From: an uncultured Bacteroidia bacterium
GTDB taxonomy: Bacteria; Bacteroidota; Bacteroidia; Bacteroidales; UBA932
Assembly (NCBI GenBank): GCA_902774155.1
Contig: CACYHF010000005.1
Coordinates: 1 to 54,426, forward strand
Direction: 5' to 3'
DNA: 54,426 bases
The notes under the pieces are model-generated. The model made no database searches, was not told the DNA's origin, and worked only from the letters and a program-made list of their open reading frames with translations. Made by a program: the position numbers and the translations under genes. Positions 48,325 through 54,426 of the stretch are shown here, piece by piece. The first letter of the stretch is position 1. The number at the start of each line of letters is the position of its first letter.

Positions 48325-50498
48325 TGGCAGCAAGAAAAAAACTGGATAAAGCAACCAGGCTGGCCACCAGACAAGGCCTGCTCGTAGTGATAGTTTGCCT
48401 TCTCACCCTGGAGGCTACGGCTCTCTTGCAGTATTATTACTCACGGAAAATCCTTTCGGAAGAATCAACGCGCCGGGCCCAGGGCCAGCTGGAAGCCACG
48501 AAACTGCATATCCTGAACGTTTTGGACCAGGTGGAAACTGCCGTCCGGAACAGCCAGTGGAGTGTGGAACAGCAGTTGATCAAGCCGGACAGCCTCTCCG
48601 CCGTTACCGTGCGCCTGGTGGCCAGCAACCCTGTCATCTGCGGATCAACCGTGGCCCTGAAGGACCATATGCTGGCACCCTATTCCCACGAGGCGGAAGG
48701 GACCATCCTCACCTCTACTTTGGCCACGGAAGAATACGATTACCCGCACCAGGAGTGGTTTGTCAAACCCCTGGAACTGGGAGAAGGTTACTGGTCGGAA
48801 CCCTACTTCGACGAAGGCGGCGGCAACATCCTGATGACCACCTATTCCGTCCCGGTAGTGGACAAAAAGGGCCGCACAGCGGTGTTTACGGCCGATGTTT
48901 CTTTGGAGTGGCTGTCGGATCTCATTGCAACGGTGAAGGTCTATCCCACCGCCTTCAATATGGTGGTGAGCCGGGAAGGCCGGATTATGGTGAGTCCTGT
49001 GGAAACCCTCACCATCGAGCACAACGTGCACGATCTGGCCTCGTCAATGGAAGACAGCACCACCTTCCAATCCCTGAACCAGACCATTATGGCCGAAGAA
49101 TCCGGCCAGGATACCTACAAGTATCAGGGGAAACTGCATTATATGTTCTTTGACAAGGTCCCCCGGACGGGCTGGGTGATGTCCATCTCCATTCCGGAAG
49201 ACGAGATATACGGAAGTATCAAACGCCTGGGCGCAATGGTCACGCTCCTGCAAATCGTAGGACTGCTTATGCTCATCCTGGTTCTGTATTATATGGTCAG
49301 GGGCCAGCGTGAACTGCGTCAGAGCGAGGAACAGAAGAACCGCATCGACGGGGAACTCCAGGTGGCCCGTGGGATCCAGATGTCCATGATCCCCAAGATC
49401 TTCCCGGAGTATCCGGAATGCGCCGACGTTGATATGTTCGCCTGCGTGATTCCTGCCAAGGAAGTGGGCGGCGACCTATATGACTTCTATATCCGGGAAG
49501 AAAAACTATTCTTCTGTATCGGCGACGTGAGCGGCAAGGGTGTGCCCGCCTCCCTGGTGATGGCGGTGACCCGCAGCCTCTTCCGCACGGTATCGGCCCA
49601 CGAAAAGAGTCCCCAGCGCATTGTATCCACCATCAACGCCAGTATGTCGGATATGAACGAGACCAATATGTTCGTGACGCTCTTCTGCGGCGTGCTGGAT
49701 CTCAAAAATGGCCATTTGCGCTACTGCAACGCCGGACATAATGCCCCGGTGCTGGTGCAGAAGGACGGAAACCGGGAACTGCCGGTGGAGCCTAACCTGC
49801 CGCTGGGCGTGCTGTTCGAAATGTCCTTTACCGAACAGGAGTGCGACCTCTCCTGCGGCACCGGCCTGTTCCTGTACACGGACGGCCTGAACGAGGCCGA
49901 GAACGCCTACCATCAGCTCTTCGGTGAGGAGCGTATGATGGCCGCCCTTAAATCGGGCCTGGAATCCAGACAACAGATAGCCGCTATGACGGATGCCGTC
50001 CACGCTTTTGTGGCCGGCGCCGAGCAGAGCGACGACCTTACCATGTTATACATTCGTTTTATGAACAGTCAGATTACGGAAGAAACTGAGCGGCACCTGA
50101 TCCTGCACAACGACATCCAGCAGATTCCTCAGCTGGCCGAGTTCGTGGAGTCAGTGGCCGATATCGCCAAGCTGGACGTAGGCATGACGATGAGCCTGAA
50201 CCTGGCACTGGAAGAAGCCGTTACCAACGTCATCATGTACGCCTATCCGCCGGGCTCCGACGGACTGGTGGATGTGGAGGCCGTTATCCGCGAAAAGGAG
50301 TTGAGATTCATCCTCTCAGACAGTGGTGTGGCCTTCGATCCCACGGCGGCTCCGGAAGCCGATATCACCCTGGACGTGAGCGAAAGGCCCATCGGCGGCC
50401 TTGGTATATTCCTTGTCAGGAACATCATGGACGAAGTGACCTATACCCGCTCCGATGATGGAAAGAACATACTTACGATGATAAAAAAACTAGCATAA
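48324..50498 (+). CDS. Membrane Cache-PP2C phosphatase fused to an RsbW-like HATPase
   Basis: The 724-residue protein has a helix at 18-38, a Cache-type sensor region at 40-300 (GYWSEPYFDEGGGNILMTTYSVPVVD, core YWSEPYFDEGGG), a second helix at 303-325, then PP2C at 365-580 (GGDLYD 382-387, GDVSGKG 400-406, TDGLNEAEN 519-527, SDDLT 569-573) and a GHKL ATPase at 595-720 (ALEEAVTNVIMYAYP 628-642, SDSGVAFDP 665-673, GGLGIFLV 691-698). The phosphatase (RsbU-like) and the anti-sigma kinase (RsbW-like) activities sit in one chain. HAMP is absent, unlike the paralogue at 38397. The STAS partner follows by 3 bp. Confidence 0.93.
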   Translation: MAARKKLDKATRLATRQGLLVVIVCLLTLEATALLQYYYSRKILSEESTRRAQGQLEATKLHILNVLDQVETAVRNSQWSVEQQLIKPDSLSAVTVRLVASNPVICGSTVALKDHMLAPYSHEAEGTILTSTLATEEYDYPHQEWFVKPLELGEGYWSEPYFDEGGGNILMTTYSVPVVDKKGRTAVFTADVSLEWLSDLIATVKVYPTAFNMVVSREGRIMVSPVETLTIEHNVHDLASSMEDSTTFQSLNQTIMAEESGQDTYKYQGKLHYMFFDKVPRTGWVMSISIPEDEIYGSIKRLGAMVTLLQIVGLLMLILVLYYMVRGQRELRQSEEQKNRIDGELQVARGIQMSMIPKIFPEYPECADVDMFACVIPAKEVGGDLYDFYIREEKLFFCIGDVSGKGVPASLVMAVTRSLFRTVSAHEKSPQRIVSTINASMSDMNETNMFVTLFCGVLDLKNGHLRYCNAGHNAPVLVQKDGNRELPVEPNLPLGVLFEMSFTEQECDLSCGTGLFLYTDGLNEAENAYHQLFGEERMMAALKSGLESRQQIAAMTDAVHAFVAGAEQSDDLTMLYIRFMNSQITEETERHLILHNDIQQIPQLAEFVESVADIAKLDVGMTMSLNLALEEAVTNVIMYAYPPGSDGLVDVEAVIREKELRFILSDSGVAFDPTAAPEADITLDVSERPIGGLGIFLVRNIMDEVTYTRSDDGKNILTMIKKLA

Positions 50499-50501
50499 AC
50501 C

Positions 50502-50810
50502 ATGGAAGTAAAAATCACTGAAAAAGACAATGTGATGACCGCTCAGCTGATCGGTCGTCTGGACACGGCTGTTTCCCAGGAAGTGGCTACCACCCTGCAA
50601 CCCGTTATCGAGCAGGCCAACAAGACCATCGTGCTGGACTGCAAGGAGCTCTCTTACATCAGCAGCTCCGGACTCCGTATTTTCCTCACCATCCGTAAGG
50701 CTGCCGCCGGCAAGGGCGGAAAGGTGATTGTCCGTGACATCAACAACGAAATCCGCCAGGTGTTCATGATGACAGGTTTCCTGAACCTGTTCGAGATTCA
50801 GGAAAGCTAG
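50502..50810 (+). CDS. STAS-domain anti-sigma factor antagonist (RsbV/SpoIIAA type)
   Basis: The 102-residue protein is a single STAS domain: VMTAQLIGRLDTAVSQEV, TIVLDCKELSYISSSGLRIF and VIVRDINNEIRQVFMMTGF. The Ser run in SYISSSGLRI includes the residue phosphorylated by RsbW-type kinases and dephosphorylated by PP2C phosphatases. The preceding gene supplies both activities, so the phosphorylation state of this protein should report the Cache signal. The sigma factor or other target is not in the window. Confidence 0.92.
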   Translation: MEVKITEKDNVMTAQLIGRLDTAVSQEVATTLQPVIEQANKTIVLDCKELSYISSSGLRIFLTIRKAAAGKGGKVIVRDINNEIRQVFMMTGFLNLFEIQES

Positions 50811-50813
50811 GTT

Positions 50814-53800
50814 ATGGAGGAGAAGAAGCCCCTTTCGCTCCCGGAGAACGCTCACCGGGAGCTGGCTCCGGGCGAACAGTATCAACCTCTTCTGTCCCCC
50901 ACGGAAAAGTATGCCGAGGCCACGCCGTATTCGGTGGGCGTCGGCATCTTGATGGTGATCCTGTTCAGCGCCGCCGCTGCATATCTGGGCCTGAAGGTGG
51001 GCCAGGTATTCGAGGCTGCCATCCCCATTGCCATCATCGCCGTGGGCCTCACGGGCGCCCTGGGTCTCAAGCAGGGCCTTCCGCAGAATGTGATTATCCA
51101 GAGTATAGGCGGCTGCAGCGGTGCAGTGGTGGCGGGAGCCATCTTTACCCTGCCGGCCATCTATATCCTGGGAGTGGAGGTCCAGTTCTGGCAAATGGTC
51201 CTGAGTTCCCTGCTGGGCGGCGTGCTGGGTATCCTGTTCCTGATACCGTTCCGCAAGTATTTTGTGAAGGAAATGCACGGGAAGTATCCGTTCCCGGAGG
51301 CCACTGCCACCACGCAGGTGCTCATCAGCGGCGAAGGCGGCGGGTCCAGCGCCAAGACGCTCATCGGCGCGGGCCTCATCGGCGGCCTGTACGACTTCGC
51401 CGTAGCCACCTTCGGAACCTGGGCCGAAACCATCTCCACCACGGTAATGGGCTGGGGTGCGGCGGTGGCCGATAAAGCCAAGTTGGTGCTCAAGATGAAC
51501 ACTGGCGCGGCCGTGCTGGGCCTGGGCTATATCATCGGCCTGAAGTATTCCTTCATTATCTGCTGCGGTTCGCTGCTTGTTTGGCTGGTAATCATCCCCC
51601 TGATGAACCTCATCTGGGGAGCCGATGTCATCGACCTGATGGGCACCGGCGTTACCCAGACCATCGGCCAGATGGCACCGGAACAGATTTTCAAGGACTA
51701 TGCGCGGCATATCGGTATCGGCGGTATCGCTACGGCCGGTATCATCGGCATCGTGAAGAGCTTCGGCGTGATCAAGGGCGCGGCTTCGCTGGCCGTTTCC
51801 GAATTCAAGCGCCGGCCCGGTACGCAGGCCGAAAAGCCCCTCCGTACGGAAGAGGACCTGCCCATGAAGACCATCGTCTTCGGCGTGGTCATCGCCCTGC
51901 TGTGCATCTTCGCCTTCTTCGCTTTCGGCGGGGTGGTGGAGAATGTGTGGCAGGCACTGATCGGCCTGCTTGTAGTGGCTGTTGTGTCCTTCCTCTTTAC
52001 TACGGTAGCGGCCAATGCCATCGCCATCGTGGGTTCCAACCCGGTGAGCGGTATGACCCTCATGACCCTCATCATCGCCTCCCTCATCCTGGTGGCGGTG
52101 GGCCTGAAAGGCAATGCCGGTATGGCGGCGGCCCTGATTATCGGCGGCGTGGTGTGCACGGCGCTCTCCGTGGCCGGCAGCTTCATCACGGACCTGAAAA
52201 TCGGTTATTGGATTGGCTCTACGCCCAAAGTGCAGGAAAGCTGGAAATTCCTGGGCGTGGCGGTATCGGCCGTCACGGTTTGCGGCGTGATGCTGGTGCT
52301 CAACAAGACTTACGGCTTCACCGGCGATAATGCCCTGGTTGCCCCGCAGGCCAATGCTATGGCGGCGGTGATCCAGCCCATGTTCTCCGGCGGCGGCGCT
52401 CCCTGGCTGCTGTACGGGATTGGTGCGGCCATTGCCCTGGTGCTGAATTTCTGCAAGGTACCGGCCCTGCCGTTCGCCCTGGGTATGTTCATCCCCATCG
52501 ACCTGAACCTCCCGCTGCTGGTGGGTGGCGCCATCTCCTGGTACGTGTCCACGCGCTCCCAGGATGCCGCCGTGAATGCCGCCCGCATGGAGAAAGGCAC
52601 CCTCATCGCTTCCGGCTTCATCGCCGGTGGCGCGCTTATGGGCGTGGTGAGTGCCATCCTCAAATTCGCCAACGTAGATTTGTATATGACCGAATGGGCC
52701 GCCAACTACGGCGAGGCCGTGGCCATCGTGCCCTTCCTGTGCATCATCGCCTATATGGTGTACGCCTCCATGAAGATTTTAGACCGTTTTTTGAGATACG
52801 TGTCGGTGGATACGCAAAGTTGTGAGGAATCCGAGACCCAGCCTTCCGCCGCCAAGGAATGGGACCTGCTTAAAATGCTGGAGGCCGAACTGAAAGCCCT
52901 GGGCGTGGAAGTCACCCTGGACGAATACGGCTACGTAATGGCCTCCATCCCTTCCAACCTGGACAAGGACGTGCCTGCCGTGGGTTTCATCGCGCACGTG
53001 GACACCGCCCCGGATGCCAGCGGCAAAGACGTGAAGCCGCAGATTGTGCCCAACTACAATGGCGGCGCCATCGACCTCAAAGGCGTTCCCGGCCTGCAGT
53101 TGAAACCGGAAGAGTTCCCCGAAATGCTGCATTACGTGGGCCAGACGCTCATCACCACCGACGGCACCACCCTCCTGGGAGCCGATGACAAGGCCGGCGT
53201 GGCCGAAATTATGAACGCCGTGCAGTATCTGGTAGAGCATCCGGAATTCAAACACGGACCGGTGAAGATTGGCTTCACGCCCGACGAAGAGATTGGCCGC
53301 GGTGTAGTGAAATTCGACGTCCCCCGTTTCGGGGCCGATTTCGCCTACACCATGGACGGCGGCGAAGTGGGCGAACTGGAGTTCGAGAACTTCAACGCCG
53401 CCAGCGCCAAAATCCACATCCAGGGCCGCAACGTGCACCCCGGCTATGCCAAGGGTAAAATGAAAAACGCCATCCTGATCGGTCAGGAGCTGAATGCCCT
53501 CTTACCGGCATTGGCCCGTCCGGAACACACGGAAGGCTACGAAGGATTCTTCCACCTCATCTCCTTCAAGGGCAGCGTGGAAGAGGCCGATTTCGCCTAT
53601 ATCATCCGTGACCACGACCGCGCCAAGTTCGAGGCCCGCAAAGAAATGATGCAGAAAGCCACGGACTACATCAACGCCCTGTACGGAGAAGGCACTGCCA
53701 CAGCCGTGATCAAAGACCAGTATTACAACATGCGGGAACAGGTAGAGCCGCACTACCACATCATTGACAAGGCGGTGAAAGCTATGGAGATGGCCGGAGT

Positions 53801-53990
53801 AAAAGCCAAGATCCAGCCCATCCGCGGCGGCACCGACGGCGCCAACCTCTCCTTCAAGGGTCTGCCCTGCCCCAACATCTTCGCCGGCGGCCTCAACTTC
53901 CACGGCAAAATGGAATTCCTGCCCCTGGAAAGCATGGAAAAAGCCTCCCAGGTGGTGCTGAACCTTATTTCTCTGTTTGCCGGGGAATAA
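50814..53990 (+). CDS. Oligopeptide transporter (OPT family) fused in frame to peptidase T
   Basis: The 1058-residue open frame joins two complete proteins. Residues 1-652 are an OPT transporter with about 14 hydrophobic segments ([31 protein letters not shown]; core [47 protein letters not shown]). Residues 653-1058 are M20B peptidase [29 protein letters not shown] (His728), [36 protein letters not shown] and [20 protein letters not shown]. There is no stop between them. The PepT Met codon (52770) could also be used as an internal start. The arrangement would trim imported peptides at the inner face of the membrane. Confidence 0.88.
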   Translation: MEEKKPLSLPENAHRELAPGEQYQPLLSPTEKYAEATPYSVGVGILMVILFSAAAAYLGLKVGQVFEAAIPIAIIAVGLTGALGLKQGLPQNVIIQSIGGCSGAVVAGAIFTLPAIYILGVEVQFWQMVLSSLLGGVLGILFLIPFRKYFVKEMHGKYPFPEATATTQVLISGEGGGSSAKTLIGAGLIGGLYDFAVATFGTWAETISTTVMGWGAAVADKAKLVLKMNTGAAVLGLGYIIGLKYSFIICCGSLLVWLVIIPLMNLIWGADVIDLMGTGVTQTIGQMAPEQIFKDYARHIGIGGIATAGIIGIVKSFGVIKGAASLAVSEFKRRPGTQAEKPLRTEEDLPMKTIVFGVVIALLCIFAFFAFGGVVENVWQALIGLLVVAVVSFLFTTVAANAIAIVGSNPVSGMTLMTLIIASLILVAVGLKGNAGMAAALIIGGVVCTALSVAGSFITDLKIGYWIGSTPKVQESWKFLGVAVSAVTVCGVMLVLNKTYGFTGDNALVAPQANAMAAVIQPMFSGGGAPWLLYGIGAAIALVLNFCKVPALPFALGMFIPIDLNLPLLVGGAISWYVSTRSQDAAVNAARMEKGTLIASGFIAGGALMGVVSAILKFANVDLYMTEWAANYGEAVAIVPFLCIIAYMVYASMKILDRFLRYVSVDTQSCEESETQPSAAKEWDLLKMLEAELKALGVEVTLDEYGYVMASIPSNLDKDVPAVGFIAHVDTAPDASGKDVKPQIVPNYNGGAIDLKGVPGLQLKPEEFPEMLHYVGQTLITTDGTTLLGADDKAGVAEIMNAVQYLVEHPEFKHGPVKIGFTPDEEIGRGVVKFDVPRFGADFAYTMDGGEVGELEFENFNAASAKIHIQGRNVHPGYAKGKMKNAILIGQELNALLPALARPEHTEGYEGFFHLISFKGSVEEADFAYIIRDHDRAKFEARKEMMQKATDYINALYGEGTATAVIKDQYYNMREQVEPHYHIIDKAVKAMEMAGVKAKIQPIRGGTDGANLSFKGLPCPNIFAGGLNFHGKMEFLPLESMEKASQVVLNLISLFAGE

Positions 53991-54293
53991 GACTTTTGAT
54001 ACCACTCTCTGTGGACCAGGTCCAGTTGCTTTTTGGACTTGGTCCATTTTTGTCCCGTGGACCTGGTCCACCAAATCGGCCTTCCAGGGCTCTCAAAGGC
54101 GCAATTGAAAACTTTAAGCACGTTTTCCACTTCGGAGAGCGAAAAACGTGCTTCAGGTAGGGGATAGAAGTATGGCTGAAGCGCAAAAACAGCGACAGAT
54201 ACCCAAAAGTGTGCTTTAAAAACTTAAAGCACGCCGGGGAGGAGTTACGCCGGGGAGGAGTTACGCCGGGGAGCGGGTCACACGGGGCGGGAG
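53991..54293. other. Intergenic stretch with palindromes, hairpins and a short tandem repeat
   Basis: Three 13-bp near-palindromes of the type TGGACCWGGTCCA lie at 54012-54024, 54034-54046 and 54058-54070; the first two can pair as a terminator followed by TTTTT for the upstream gene. AAGCACGTTTT (54116-54126) pairs with AAAACGTGCTT (54143-54153), and GTGCTTTAA (54211-54219) pairs with TTAAAGCAC (54224-54232). ACGCCGGGGAGGAGTT is repeated 2.6 times from 54231. No gene seen. Confidence 0.65.
54012..54052 (+). terminator. Terminator of the OPT-PepT gene
   Basis: TGGACCAGGTCCA (54012-54024) can pair with TGGACTTGGTCCA (54034-54046), with a T-run (TTTTTG) directly after. Confidence 0.6.
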
Positions 54294-54426
54294 TCAGGAG
54301 GAGAAGGCTGCGAGCAAGCTTTGGAACCGTTCACGGATTTGGGGAAGGCACAGGTTGCCGATGGAGCCTTCGTGCGTGTGGTGCAGTTCTCCGGAGAAGT
54401 GGAAACTGCCGTTCTGCACGGCCTGG
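54294..54426 (-). CDS. argH: Argininosuccinate lyase, C-terminal fragment (5' part outside window)
   Basis: The minus strand codes for the last 43 residues, with the characteristic HTHEGSIGNLCLPQI near the end, as in Bacteroidota ArgH proteins (HHTHEGSIGNL). The stop is the TGA complementary to 54294-54296. ArgH splits argininosuccinate to arginine and fumarate. Only the end is visible, so intactness cannot be judged. Confidence 0.82.
   Translation of the reverse strand, partial: QAVQNGSFHFSGELHHTHEGSIGNLCLPQIRERFQSLLAAFSS

Overview
The window looks like a chromosomal segment of a Bacteroidota bacterium, most likely an uncultured gut-type Bacteroidales. Evidence: TAnnTTTG-type promoters (often with a TTG about 20 bases upstream), almost no Shine-Dalgarno sequences, a type III glutamine synthetase, an OstA-like protein beside SurA-like chaperones, a BspA-type leucine-rich surface lipoprotein with a fimbrillin-like N-terminus, and secreted glycoside hydrolases (GH3, GH28, GH95). 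Base composition is GC-rich except for a distinctly AT-richer island at about 41.0-45.5 kb.

Layout. 1-2.6 kb: the end of a GMP synthase gene broken by a short deletion, a second stand-alone GMP synthase ATP-pyrophosphatase gene, and a secreted glycerophosphodiesterase. 2.7-12.4 kb: metabolic genes glnN, a PAP2 phosphatase (convergent), pepP, pyrG, ahcY, nhaA and fabG. 12.5-15.2 kb: comF and a His-rich zinc/cadmium ATPase, enclosed by inverted copies of one terminator-like element. 20.5-15.4 kb (minus strand): an operon of a small membrane protein, mutL, rhomboid protease, membrane EEP phosphatase, tsaC and rsmE; rsmE carries an in-frame repeat insertion. 20.6-27.5 kb (plus): radA, GH3, a small helical protein, TlpA-like thioredoxin, DUF1232 protein and GH28, with ispF on the minus strand. 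38.4-27.5 kb (minus): GH95, Gfo/Idh/MocA oxidoreductase and PBP4, then a SurA-like lipoprotein, SurA PPIase, OstA-like protein and galE. 38.4-41.0 kb (plus): a Cache/HAMP/PP2C phosphatase and upp.

41.0-45.5 kb is an AT-richer island next to tRNA-Met. It holds a repeat-dense non-coding stretch, an 890-residue leucine-rich lipoprotein and a 166-bp element with 23-bp perfect inverted arms. Two tRNA genes (Met-CAT, Gln-CTG) follow on the minus strand.

The most interesting unit is the tight plus-strand cluster at 45.8-54.0 kb. It encodes an alarmone-type (RelA/SpoT-domain) synthetase, an overlapping HD-domain alarmone hydrolase, an APH-like kinase, a membrane Cache-PP2C phosphatase that carries its own HATPase (RsbU+RsbW in one chain), a STAS antagonist (RsbV-like), and an oligopeptide transporter fused in frame to peptidase T. 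This suggests, but does not prove, a module joining nucleotide second messenger turnover, partner-switching signalling and peptide uptake. The window ends in the 3' end of argH on the minus strand.
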